Assembly: GCA_942491115.1 (NCBI GenBank)
Contig: CALNZV010000001.1
Location: forward strand, 641,380-705,379
DNA: 64,000 nucleotides
Reading direction: 5' to 3'
Source of the DNA: CALNZV01 sp942491115
GTDB lineage: Bacteria; Desulfobacterota; Desulfobacteria; Desulfobacterales; UBA5852
The notes beneath the pieces were generated by a model that saw only the letters and a program-made list of their open reading frames with translations, was not told where the DNA came from and ran no database searches. Position 1 is the stretch's first letter; each line of letters opens with the position of its first letter. Shown piece after piece: positions 54,925 to 64,000 of this stretch. The position numbers were made by a program, and so were the translations under genes.

Positions 54925-55582
54925 AGTATTTGAAATCGAGGTTCTCGATAGAATGAACAGCGCAAGGCTGCTCGAGCCGGTTGTTTTTGGTGGCGGTACG
55001 ATGTTGCGGTTATGCCATGAACTGCCGCGGTACTCTGTGGATCTGGATTTTTGGTTCATCAAGCGAACACCCCAGAATAAATTCTTCGATAATCTGCAGC
55101 GGACCCTTGAAAATGACTATGAAATTACCGATGCGCAGATTAAGCGTTACACGCTTTTATTCGAATTAAGGTCTTCCCGATATCCCCAAAGGCTCAAACT
55201 TGAAATACGAAGGGCATTGAAGGAATGCGATTATCAGAAAACAATCGCATTCTCCAGGTCCAGCACAAGGCAAGTGCTTGTCAATGCCCATACTTTGGGC
55301 CAAAGTATGCAAAATAAAATACAAGCCTTCCTCGACCGGGGCGAAATAAGAGATTGTTTTGATATCGAATTTCTGATCCGCAGAGGTGTTGCCCTGCCAC
55401 TAACCCCCGCGAACGTTATCCCCGAACTTCAGAAAAAGATAGCCCGCTTTAAAGACGTAGATTTCAGGGTGAAGCTGGGATCCATCCTGGAAAAGGATAT
55501 TCGCGACTACTATGTTGAAAATCACTTCAGCTTTTTAGAAGCCAAACTGGCGACATTGATTGCAGGTTCTTCTCTAAGTTAG
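54902..55582 (+). CDS. abiEii: AbiEii-type nucleotidyltransferase toxin
   Basis: A 226-residue protein with the nucleotidyltransferase motif FGGGTMLRLCHELPRYSVDL followed by DF, and a second conserved segment KIQAFLDRGEIRDCFDIEF. These match the GGT-R-S-D-D and D-R-x-x-x-R-D motifs of AbiEii/MenA-type toxins, which add nucleotides to RNA. It is shorter than canonical AbiEii (about 300 residues). As a pair the genes probably act in phage defence by abortive infection. Confidence 0.85.
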   Translation: MDIFRQHEVFEIEVLDRMNSARLLEPVVFGGGTMLRLCHELPRYSVDLDFWFIKRTPQNKFFDNLQRTLENDYEITDAQIKRYTLLFELRSSRYPQRLKLEIRRALKECDYQKTIAFSRSSTRQVLVNAHTLGQSMQNKIQAFLDRGEIRDCFDIEFLIRRGVALPLTPANVIPELQKKIARFKDVDFRVKLGSILEKDIRDYYVENHFSFLEAKLATLIAGSSLS

Positions 55583-55627
55583 AAATGGTTCTGGGGTTCC
55601 GGGTTCAGGGCCGAAAGGTTCGAAGGT

Positions 55628-55819
55628 TCTGGGTTCTGGGTTCAGAGGTTAAAAGGCAAAAGAGAATCAACGCCCAACTTCGAACTTTCAACGTTGAACA
55701 TCGAATACAGAATTCGCTCCGCTCTGCGATTTGATATTTTTTTGTTCCCGTTCGGCGTTGGATGTTCAACGTTCGATCCACCGGAGGTGGACAAGTGCTT
55801 CCTCGCCTTTGGCGAGTTC
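55628..55819. repeat. direct repeat flanking the AbiE pair, right copy
   Basis: Right-hand copy of 53605-53783. It is followed to 55978 by reverse-oriented words (GAACCCAGAACC) that complement the left-hand runs, so the whole region could fold into a large hairpin. Confidence 0.85.
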
Positions 55820-55978
55820 GAAGTTCTTGTTTTCTTATCGCGGGTGCCAGGTTTCGGGTGTCAGGAAAAGCGACCTGGAAGCTGAAACCTGAACACTGAC
55901 ACCTTCTTCTGTCCTCAACCCGGAACCGGGAACCCAGAACCTAGAACCTCTGAACCGGGAACCCAGAACCTTTTAACC

Positions 55979-58692
55979 TTATCGTGGCGCGATGATCCCC
56001 ATCTCTTCGGCTTTGGCGATCGCCTGGCGGCGCTTGTTCACACCGAGCTTCTGGTAGATGTTGTAGAGGTGTTTTTTGACGGTATCCGGCGAGATGAACA
56101 GTCGGTCCGCGATTTCCTTGTTGCGCAACCGCTCGGACAGCAGAACCAGAATATCCAATTCGCGGGTCGTCAGGGGATCGATCAGGGGTTGGGCAAAGGG
56201 GCGCTTGGCTGACTGACGATCCGATGCCGTTGCATCCCCTCTGAAAGCAATCAGGATTTTCTCAACGAAACCCACAGCCGTGTTTTGGTCGATCAGTCTT
56301 GCGAGCAAATCGGCCATACGGGGCCCCAGATCCACGAAAAGGCGGATGAATCCCTGCGGCTCAGCAAGACTTATCGCTTTGGTCAATGCCTTGATCGCCG
56401 CCGTTTCCCTGTTCTGGGTCGAGTGAAGCAGCGCCTGAAGTGCCAGCGCATCGATCAGGAATCGAGCGTTGTGAATACGGGTGAGAAAATCATAAAGCTG
56501 ATCCAACAGATTTTGCGCTTTATTGCGACTAAGCGAAGTATCCTGAGCCAGTAGAACTTTAACGAGGGTCAACTGTGGCATATAGAACGAAACACGGGCC
56601 GGAATGGTTTGGCCTGGAACTTTTCCGCCCATTGGAAAGCCTCCGCGGCGCGCCCCTGCCGAATTGCCAGTTCCGCTTCGAAGGCCCGGGCCGTCTGCAG
56701 CATATCAACATTGTTGGTTTCAATCGAATCGGCCAATACGGCTTGGCTGATCTCCGAAGCCAGGCCGGGTTTGCCCTGGCCCTGGTAGGTCAACGCCAGA
56801 GCAAACGCACTGTGCGCAAAATTGATGGGGCTGGCCGCATAATGAGCGTCGACCACGTGCGCCAGGTTCTCTGCGGCGGGCTGCAGTTCGTTTCTGTGAT
56901 AGTGGACGATCCCGAGAAAATAATGACGGTAATACGGGGAAATCATAGACGTCGGAGCGGCAGAGATGACGGCTTTGATACTATCGGCGGTTTGCTTCAA
57001 AGAAGTTAAATCGGCGTCTATCCAGTGGAAAAGGCCGAGTTTCGCCAGATACATGGCATGGTAATTAGGATCCCTGTTGATGTGACGCGCCATGGCCTCC
57101 TGGTAGAGTGACAAGCCGGTTCGTCCCTCACCGATCATCTGGTAGGATAGAATCTGCCCTGTATGTCCCAGGAGAATGGATCGCTTGTGCTGGATGGGGA
57201 TAATCTTCAACGCCTTGTCAAACCAATCCAAGGCACTCTCACCCTCGCCGCGATTATAGGCCAGCACGCCGGTCATGAGTTCAATAAGGCCTGGCAAGTA
57301 TTCGAGGTTGCCCCGCGTATCATACGCACCGAGGTTTAAAGCCTCGATTTTTTCCATGGTTGCCTCCACCGCGGCGAAATTGTGCCGGATATGGTGAAGA
57401 AAAGCCTCCAGGGCGAGCAACGCCCGATCCTGCTCCAACTGCTCCCGCGATAGCATGCTCATACATTTTTCTAAACGCACCCATTGCTGGTCATTCATCA
57501 ACTGGTGGCTGAAGCGTGCCACCGAACGGCCGGCGCCGGCATGATCTCCGGCCGTCAGGGCGTGTGTAATGGCCTCTTCCACCAGATCATTTTCTGCAAA
57601 CCATTCGCTGGCCCGGGCATGAAGCACTTTGATATCCTCGGCGCTGCGGCGACGTTCCAGCTGGTTCAACAGGAGTTTCTGAAAAAGATGGTGGAACCGA
57701 AACCACTTCTTCTCGGCATCCAGGGAAATCAGGAACAGGTTTTCTTTTTTCAGCCAGGCAATAAACGCCCAGCCCCCGTTTTCACATGTGAAGGCGCCCT
57801 CCTCGGACCAGCAAAGTGCCTCGCACAATGGTCCGCAGAATCGATCCAGAATGGCAATAGCTGGCAAATATCTTAAAATTTCTGGTGATTGATGGGAAAA
57901 AACTTCCGTGAAGAGGTACTCCATGACATATTGCGCGTTTACCTGAGGCGCCAGCAAGTGGGGATCGAGTTTTCCCTGGTGGCGCATGGAGAGAGCCGCC
58001 AGATGCAAGCCGGTCACCCAACCCTCGGTTTTCTTCTCTATGGCGGCGACAGTGGCCGCATCGGCTGGAATGCCCACAACCTGTGCAATGTAGGTCGCAA
58101 TCTCGGCATTATTGAAACGCAGGTCCATCGCACGAATCTCGGCCATTTGCCCCTGGGCACGCAGCCTGGCAAGCGGCAAGGGGGGGTCATACCGTCCGAT
58201 AATAACCAAGTGCATGTTTTTAGGGGGAACGCTCAGCAATGCCGACATGAAGTCGTGGATAACGGTTTCTTTGATCAGGTAAAAATCATCCAGCACGAGG
58301 ATGTAAAAAGACTCGATCTGGCTCAACTCGTTCAGCATACTGGTGGTCAACGTCTTGGCGGGCGGAAGAACCAGCGCCTTCAACATGGCCCGGGTTTTCT
58401 GGCAGGCATCCGGGAACAGCGTCCTCAGGGCGGCAATGAAATAAGTGAGAAACGTGCGAATATCATTATCGCCTTTTTCCAAGGACAACCACGCCCCCGG
58501 CTCATCGCACGATTCCAGCCAGCAGCCGATCGCTGTACTTTTGCCATATCCGGCCGGGGCCGAAACCAAGGTAGCCGGTCTCTTGCGATTCTGGTCAAGC
58601 CGCCGCAATAGACGCGGTCGATGGATATGGCGATTATCTATCGGGTGGGGGCGCAGCTTTGTTTCTAATATTTGGAAGGTTGGCTTTGGCAT
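55979..58692 (-). pseudogene. MalT-type LuxR regulator split by a 1-base frameshift
   Basis: Starting at 58692, the product shows an N-terminal STAND ATPase: Walker A SAPAGYGKST near residue 48, Walker B YILVLDDFYLI, and a long TPR-like region. The frame ends at 56569, but the downstream frame (56632-55979) continues the same fold with FYMPQLTLVKVLLAQ and ends with a LuxR helix-turn-helix: TTRELDILVLLSERLRNKEI then LFISPDTVKKHLYNIYQKLG. One missing T at about 56583-56592 restores a 904-residue protein of normal MalT size. The regulator may be real and the break a sequencing error. Confidence 0.85.
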
Positions 58693-58961
58693 CCGCCATC
58701 ATTCTCTGTTTCAGTGATAAGAATAGAAGCCATTTCAAAACCCCATCTAACGCCAGACGGCGGTGTTGCAGCCTTCTTCAAAATGCTCACATATCTTAAT
58801 ATGCTCCGTCATGCTACGCCTTGCCCTCAACCGCGATCTGAGGTTTTGAAACCGCTTCTAACCCTATCGATCATATTCTTGTCATTCAGCCACTCTCATT
58901 TCAGGCAATATGTACCGTGACCGGGTTATCATCTCAATAAAAAACTCATCCCGGGTCACAA

Positions 58962-59877
58962 GGGGTCAGGTCTTTTATTTTAGTATTTTATCTGATAGAC
59001 TCCTTACATGGCCCGACCGCTCCGCATCGAATTCCCCGGCGCGCTGTATCACCTGACCGCCCGGGGCAATGCCCAACAGCCCATCTTCCTCGATGATCAT
59101 GATAGGCAATGCTTTCTACAGGTTTTGGGAAAAACCCTGTCGGACTGCAATGGCATCTGCCACGCCTACTGCCTGATGAGCAACCACTATCACCTGCTGG
59201 TGGAGACCCCCGAGGCCAATCTCTCCCAGATCATGAAACAGATAAACGGCATCTACACCCAACGCTTTAACCGGAAACACCTCCGCGTGGGCCACGTGTT
59301 TCAGGGACGCTTCAAATCGATTATTGTCGACAAGGACGCCTACCTGCTGGCCCTTTGCCGCTATATCGTGCTCAACCCCGTTCGGGCCGGAATGGTGGAC
59401 GATCCAGGCCGTTACCTCTGGTCCAGTTTCAAGGCCACGGCCGGCAAGATAAAAACACCCGTCTTCCTGACCACGGACTGGATTCTCGCCCAGTTCGCCA
59501 AATCCCGCCCCAAGGCACAGGTCGCATACCGTCGCTTCGTCCGGGCCGGTATAAAAGAAGCATCACCGTGGAAAGCGCTCAAAGGGCAGTGTCTATTGGG
59601 CGGTAAGGACTTGATCGAGAAACTGTCGCCCTTCTTGCAGTCGAAATCTGCGCTCAAAGAGGTTCGCATTTCCGATCGCAAGGTTCATCGTCCTGATCTG
59701 GAGCACCTGTTCTCAAAATCAAACCGCAGCGCCAAATTACTTCGCAACCGCACCATGCGCACAGCGCATTTCGACCATGGCTACCGGCAGAAAGAAATTG
59801 CCGACCACCTCGGGCTGCACGACACCACCGTGAGCAATATCGTCAGGAAGAAATCCTAAAATAAAAGACCTGACCCC
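58962..59877 (+). mobile_element. REP-associated tyrosine transposase element, copy A
   Basis: A 916-bp element bounded by 22-bp inverted repeats whose left end begins GGGGTCAGGTCTTTTATTTT; the right end at 59856-59877 is its exact complement. It contains one transposase gene. It ends 5 bp from the stop codon of the PAS-SpoIIE gene. Confidence 0.9.
59008..59859 (+). CDS. REP-associated tyrosine (Y1) transposase
   Basis: A 283-residue HUH transposase of the TnpA-REP group. It has EFPGALYHLTARGNAQQPI, the metal-binding HUH motif in MSNHYHLLVET, the nucleophile tyrosine in INGIYTQRFNRKH, and VGHVFQGRFKSIIVD. A C-terminal helix-turn-helix follows (YRQKEIADHLGLHDTTVSNI). Such enzymes act on REP hairpins as single-stranded DNA. 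The stop overlaps the right-end repeat. Confidence 0.92.
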   Translation: MARPLRIEFPGALYHLTARGNAQQPIFLDDHDRQCFLQVLGKTLSDCNGICHAYCLMSNHYHLLVETPEANLSQIMKQINGIYTQRFNRKHLRVGHVFQGRFKSIIVDKDAYLLALCRYIVLNPVRAGMVDDPGRYLWSSFKATAGKIKTPVFLTTDWILAQFAKSRPKAQVAYRRFVRAGIKEASPWKALKGQCLLGGKDLIEKLSPFLQSKSALKEVRISDRKVHRPDLEHLFSKSNRSAKLLRNRTMRTAHFDHGYRQKEIADHLGLHDTTVSNIVRKKS

Positions 59878-59882
59878 CTTTT

Positions 59883-62408
59883 TCAGCCCACGTATTCGAT
59901 GGCCATGATGCTGGCATCGTCGCCGGGTCTGGTCGAATCCGCAAATGTTTTCAGCGATCCCTCAACTCTATCCATCAGGGTCTGAACAGGGCAGTCGGCG
60001 TGCTGCCGAAGGGTTTCGAAGAGTCGATCTTTGCCGAAGAACTCCCCTTCCGGGTTCGAATAGTCGAGAATGCCGTCCGTGTAGACGATCACCTTGTCTC
60101 CGCTCTTCAGCGGCACTTCTTCTCCTCGAAACGAATGACCGCTTCCAACTCCGATCACCGGCCCGTGACGGTCGAGAAGCCTAAGGGACCCGTCGGTACC
60201 CAAAAGAACCGGTGGGGGATGACCGGCACTGCTGTAATAAAGCGTTCCGCTGACGTAATGAACGGTCAGGTATACGATGGTGAAGTAGCTGTCGAACCGT
60301 TCAAAGGGGAAGGCTCTCTCCAGGTTGCTCAGAACCGCTTCCGGCTGGGGTATTTCGATGGTCGACACCGTGGGTTCGCAACTGGTCTGGAGAAACTGGG
60401 AGACGGCAGATGCAATGAGCGCAGAGGAAACGCCATGGCCGCACACATCGAACATGTAGAAGCTGATGGCGTTTTTACCGGTGTATTGAAAATGAAAAAT
60501 ATCTCCCCCGATCTGCTGACAGGGCTGAAACCGCCAGGCGAAACGGATGGGCCCGATGCGGGGGGAGTATTGAGGAATCAGGGTTCTCTGAATCGTAGCG
60601 GCCACCTCGAGATCTCTATCCGCCTGCCGCCGCTGTTGCTGCAGCTTCTCTTCCGCCTGCTTCCGCTCTGCGATTTGCCGTCTTAGTTCCCTGTTGATGC
60701 TGGCCAGGTCGATGGCCTGCCTGGCCAGATGGTCTTCGTCCGCTTTCCGCTTGGTCACGTCCCAGAAGGTGACGACAATTTGCCGGAGAACGTCCAGCTC
60801 GTCGAATTCCGGAAATGCATTGACTTCCACCCATACGACCTGCCGGTGTTTGGATTGATGAATACCGACCAGGTAATACTGCAACGGTTTGAGAGTCGCC
60901 ATCACGATATCGACCGGGTACTCTTCGACCGGCATTCTGGTGCCGTCGCCCCGCAGAAAATACCATTCGGAATCCCTGTCCATCCTGTCGGCCATTTCCG
61001 TTTCCGAAATGCCCAAGAGCTCCTGGGCCCGATGGTTGGACAGCACTATCCGCGTGTCGGGGGCATGAACCACCACGGCGGTATCGAGATTGGCCAGCAG
61101 GGTGCGATACTGTCTTTCACTCGTCAGCAGAGCTTTCTCTGCCTGTTTGCGGTCCGATATGTCGACAAGGGAGCCGGACATGCGGGTCGGGCGGCCGTCG
61201 GCATCCCTGATCGCCGCGCCGCAGGACCTGAACCAGCGATAGTCACCGGATTTGGTTTGCAGTCGTAACTCGATGTCGTAGTTGTCGTCGTTTCTAAGAT
61301 GGGCCTTGATCGCTTCATGGGCTCGGGACCGATCCTCGGGATGCAGCAGTCGGTTGAAACTGTTGAAACTCGACTCGATCTCGCCGTCTTCGTAACCGAG
61401 CATCTCGTAGAGGCGCAGAGACCACCAGACTGCATCCCGCTGTGTATCCGACCAGTCCCACAGGCCATATCCGGACCCCTTGGTTGCCAGGGCAAACCGT
61501 TCTTCACTGTCGCGAAGCTTCGCTTCTGCGGAACGGGTATCGGTGATATCGATTCCCGTTCCGATGACGTAGATGACGGATCCGTCAGGCTCGGTCAGTG
61601 CGGTATTCGACCACCGGATCAGTCTTTGGGAACCGCTTCGGGTCACCCAGTAGTTCTCGTGTTCGTTGGGGAAATGGCCCGATCTCAATCGGTTGAAAAC
61701 CGTCTTCACCCGATCCACCTCTTCTTTGAGCAGGAAAAGGTCCCAAAAGGGTTTTCCCTCCACGTCATCGAACCGATAGCCGGTCATCTTCTCACAGGCC
61801 CGATTGAACCGAACGATTCGCCCCTGGCGATCGAGGACCACGACCAGGGCTCCGGCCGTCGAGAGAACAGCCGAGATGAAATCCCGCTCCTTGCGCAGCT
61901 CATGCTCCGCCCTTTTGACCTCCGTCATATCCTTGACATAGGAGATGAAATAGAGGGGGGTACCATCATCGTCGCGAACCAGCGAACTGGACACCTGCCC
62001 CCATATGATCCGACCGGTCTTATGGATATACTGCTTTAGAAACTCTCCATCGCTAACTCCGCCTTCAAGGGCCCGCTCAATGAAACCCGGGCTCACATCC
62101 AGAAAGTCCGGGTGGGTGATCTCGTTGACCGCCATGCCTTCGAATTCGGCCTTACTGTATCCGAAAATATCGCACATGCGTCGGTTGACCGTCAGCAGGC
62201 ATCCCTTCAAGTCCACCAGGCACATGCCGACATTGGCATTCTCAAAGGCAAGGTGGATAAAATCCCTGGCATCCAGATGGGCGGACTCCCCTTCAGCCGG
62301 CAACCGAGTCCGTTGGTCCTTATCTTTCCTCATTTCCCCAGATCCTTCCTCTTTCGACATCGAGGCGATCGACTTCGCCATTTTCCGCGGCAATTTGCCC
62401 AGGGTCAA
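59883..62408 (-). CDS. multi-PAS sensor with SpoIIE/PP2C phosphatase output
   Basis: An 841-residue cytoplasmic protein. Four PAS domains span about residues 49-165, 175-290, 305-425 and 430-560 (for example FENANVGMCLVDLKGCLLTV and WDWSDTQRDAVWWSLRLYEM). A coiled coil follows (about 565-610), then a SpoIIE-type phosphatase: QQIGGDIFHF, FYMFDVCGHGVSSALI, YYSSAGHPPPVLL, IVYTDGILDYSN and PGDDASIM. It should dephosphorylate an anti-sigma antagonist in a partner-switching system, though no partner genes are present. The outer start (62408) is a weak TTG; ATG 62333, with AAGGA upstream, is more likely. Confidence 0.88.
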   Translation of the reverse strand: MTLGKLPRKMAKSIASMSKEEGSGEMRKDKDQRTRLPAEGESAHLDARDFIHLAFENANVGMCLVDLKGCLLTVNRRMCDIFGYSKAEFEGMAVNEITHPDFLDVSPGFIERALEGGVSDGEFLKQYIHKTGRIIWGQVSSSLVRDDDGTPLYFISYVKDMTEVKRAEHELRKERDFISAVLSTAGALVVVLDRQGRIVRFNRACEKMTGYRFDDVEGKPFWDLFLLKEEVDRVKTVFNRLRSGHFPNEHENYWVTRSGSQRLIRWSNTALTEPDGSVIYVIGTGIDITDTRSAEAKLRDSEERFALATKGSGYGLWDWSDTQRDAVWWSLRLYEMLGYEDGEIESSFNSFNRLLHPEDRSRAHEAIKAHLRNDDNYDIELRLQTKSGDYRWFRSCGAAIRDADGRPTRMSGSLVDISDRKQAEKALLTSERQYRTLLANLDTAVVVHAPDTRIVLSNHRAQELLGISETEMADRMDRDSEWYFLRGDGTRMPVEEYPVDIVMATLKPLQYYLVGIHQSKHRQVVWVEVNAFPEFDELDVLRQIVVTFWDVTKRKADEDHLARQAIDLASINRELRRQIAERKQAEEKLQQQRRQADRDLEVAATIQRTLIPQYSPRIGPIRFAWRFQPCQQIGGDIFHFQYTGKNAISFYMFDVCGHGVSSALIASAVSQFLQTSCEPTVSTIEIPQPEAVLSNLERAFPFERFDSYFTIVYLTVHYVSGTLYYSSAGHPPPVLLGTDGSLRLLDRHGPVIGVGSGHSFRGEEVPLKSGDKVIVYTDGILDYSNPEGEFFGKDRLFETLRQHADCPVQTLMDRVEGSLKTFADSTRPGDDASIMAIEYVG

Positions 62409-63087
62409 AGGCGGTTTGATTGGATTGAGCGGTTGGGTCCACCACTCACCGGTGGTGTCGGATCAAAGAAACCTCCAGAGGCGGTGCTTCGAACATTATG
62501 CGGCTGCAACGTCAGCGGAGGCCACACAAAAATCCGACGGCCCGATTTCGGCGGCGATATGCCGACCCTGTCTGAATGACGGTTGATGACGGATCCGTTG
62601 GATCCCCTATCTCATGTTGCTGGAAAACCACGTCACTGGTTCCGGCCCGCTTTATTTTCCCTTGTCGTACCCGATGTCGGTGGCATGGAGATGATTTCCG
62701 GAAACGGTGTCGATCCACGTGATGCCGACTTGCCCATCTGCCCCCCTTTGCCGGCAACCGTCTTTCCGTCCAAAGGCCCGGCCATGAACGGTTAAAGATT
62801 TAACGTCATGATAAGGAGAGACAGCACCACTGTTGAGCAGTCAACCCTCATCCGCATTCCCCACCGGTATCGAGATAGTGGATGGGCAAAGTGACATCGT
62901 CGATGAGAGCGTCAAGCGGAGAGGGGCAAATCTGACCGATAGGGAAACACAAGTTAACCGGATTGAATAAATGAGGATAGTCGTTGAAAAACAACGTGAA
63001 AATCAGCCTGCATATCCCTTTGTGAGATTACGTCCCCCTGTCCCATTGTCAAGGATGCCGGCAGTTCATGAAGTCAGGGGGTCACAA
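62409..63087. other. intergenic stretch, about 680 bp
   Basis: It lies upstream of the phosphatase gene and before REP element copy B, and should hold the phosphatase promoter. No gene, RNA or repeat was recognised. Confidence 0.5.
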
Positions 63088-64000
63088 GGGGTCAGGTCTT
63101 TTATTTTAGTATTTTATCTGATAGACTCCTTACATGGCCCGACCGCTCCGCATCGAATTCCCCGGCGCGCTGTATCACCTGACCGCCCGGGGCAATGCCC
63201 AACAGCCCATCTTCCTCGATGATCATGATAGGCAATGCTTTCTACAGGTTTTGGGAAAAACCCTGTCGGACTGCAATGGCATCTGCCACGCCTACTGCTT
63301 GATGAGCAACCACTATCACCTACTGGTGGAGACCCCCGAGGCCAATCTCTCCCAGATCATGAAACAGATAAACGGCATCTACACCCAACGCTTTAACCGG
63401 AAACACCTCCGCGTGGGCCACGTGTTTCAGGGACGCTTCAAATCGATTATTGTCGACAAGGACGCCTACCTGCTGGCCCTTTGCCGCTATATCGTGCTCA
63501 ACCCCGTTCGGGCCGGAATGGTGGACGATCCAGGCCGTTACCTCTGGTCCAGTTTCAAGGCCACGGCCGGCAAGATAAAAACACCCGTCTTCCTGACCAC
63601 GGACTGGATTCTCGCCCAGTTCGCCAAATCCCGCCCCAAGGCACAGGTCGCATACCGTCGCTTCGTCTGGGCCGGTATAAAAGAAGCATCACCGTGGAAA
63701 GCGCTCAAAGGGCAGTGTCTCCTTGGAGGAAAGGAATTCATTGAAAAACTGTCGCCCTTCTTGCAGTCGAAATCTGCGCTCAAAGAGGTTCGCATTTCCG
63801 ATCGCAAGGTTCATCGTCCTGATCTGGAGCACCTGTTCTCAAAATCAAACCGCAGCGCCAAATTACTTCGCAACCGCACCATGCGCACAGCGCATTTCGA
63901 CCATGGCTACCGGCAGAAAGAAATCGCCGACCATCTCGGGCTGCACTACACCACCGTGTGCAACATCCTCAGGAAGAAATCCTAAAATAAAAGACCTGAC
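63088..64000 (+). mobile_element. REP-associated tyrosine transposase element, copy B, cut by window
   Basis: It has the same left inverted repeat (63088-63109) and transposase as copy A in the same orientation; the right repeat (from 63982) runs into the window edge. The two copies share the preceding GTCACAA bases, so the real boundary may be a few bases further out. Confidence 0.9.
63134..63985 (+). CDS. REP-associated tyrosine (Y1) transposase, copy B
   Basis: A 283-residue protein that differs from the product of 59008-59859 at only a few positions. Differences cluster around a short block (GGKEFIEK against GGKDLIEK) and the last helix (LHYTTVCNILRKKS against LHDTTVSNIVRKKS). All catalytic residues (HUH motif, Tyr) are kept, so both copies may be active. 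Confidence 0.92.
   Translation: MARPLRIEFPGALYHLTARGNAQQPIFLDDHDRQCFLQVLGKTLSDCNGICHAYCLMSNHYHLLVETPEANLSQIMKQINGIYTQRFNRKHLRVGHVFQGRFKSIIVDKDAYLLALCRYIVLNPVRAGMVDDPGRYLWSSFKATAGKIKTPVFLTTDWILAQFAKSRPKAQVAYRRFVWAGIKEASPWKALKGQCLLGGKEFIEKLSPFLQSKSALKEVRISDRKVHRPDLEHLFSKSNRSAKLLRNRTMRTAHFDHGYRQKEIADHLGLHYTTVCNILRKKS

Noticed and set aside
1..64000. CRISPR array, tRNA or rRNA genes
   Set aside because: No regularly spaced direct repeats with unique spacers and no tRNA or rRNA sequence blocks were seen while reading both strands. A covariance search was not possible.

Overview
The window looks like chromosome from a GC-rich Gram-negative bacterium. It has MlaA, a porin, several lipoproteins, an RND pump and OmpA-type proteins. 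An ADP-forming acyl-CoA synthetase, an acetyl-CoA hydrolase/transferase, REP-type transposases and intergenic palindromic repeats of the kind common in Desulfobacterales suggest a deltaproteobacterial (Desulfobacterota) host. That lineage call is inference from gene content. I saw no rRNA, tRNA or CRISPR array. Nearly all genes are on the minus strand; plus-strand genes are a broken K+ channel, an AbiE-type pair and two transposases.

Layout. 1-11 kb: an acyl-CoA synthetase cut by the window edge, a three-repeat YrhK-like membrane protein, an envelope cluster (secreted helical protein, alpha/beta hydrolase, MlaA), small secreted proteins (glycine-zipper lipoprotein, Rap1a/Tai-like protein), a VWA-OmpA protein and a porin/lipoprotein operon. 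11-17 kb: a K+ channel with an in-frame TGA, a SulP transporter with a large internal deletion, an intact CPA1 antiporter, and an RND transporter/adaptor junction. 17-25 kb: acetyl-CoA hydrolase, SnoaL-like protein, an unknown 407-aa protein, an outer-membrane-factor remnant, an IS200-like remnant, a UbiB tail, MscS and a frameshifted hydrolase. 25-32.5 kb: an intact adaptor-RND-outer membrane factor operon and FabI. 33-41.6 kb: a truncated glutamate decarboxylase fused to a foreign tail, a deleted REP-transposase element, a hydrolase with an in-frame TGA, a Kef-type antiporter, a His-rich secreted protein, and a DUF1269-ClC chimera. 41.7-53.4 kb: an IS5-family element next to a transporter tail, then a full AspT-type antiporter, glutamate decarboxylase, an Ntn amidase, a DUF3299 protein and a Tat-exported amidohydrolase. 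53.4-64 kb: an AbiEi/AbiEii pair between direct repeats, a frameshifted MalT-type regulator, and a multi-PAS SpoIIE phosphatase between two nearly identical REP-transposase elements.

How it fits together. Many genes serve ion homeostasis, envelope integrity, efflux and acid or osmotic stress: Kef, CPA1, MscS, K+ channel, SulP, ClC, YrhK, AspT plus glutamate decarboxylase, RND, MlaA and cardiolipin synthase. Glutamate decarboxylase with an AspT-type exchanger could form a proton-consuming decarboxylation/antiport cycle. The most striking signal is the high density of deletion scars: SulP, AcrB-AcrA, Gad-hydrolase tail, DUF1269-ClC, the UbiB tail, the OMF tail and the AspT tail. These are mixed with at least four families of short repeats and with genes broken by a single nonsense codon or frameshift. 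I read this as an accessory stress island undergoing repeated duplication and short-homology deletion. Assembly error would have to be excluded first.
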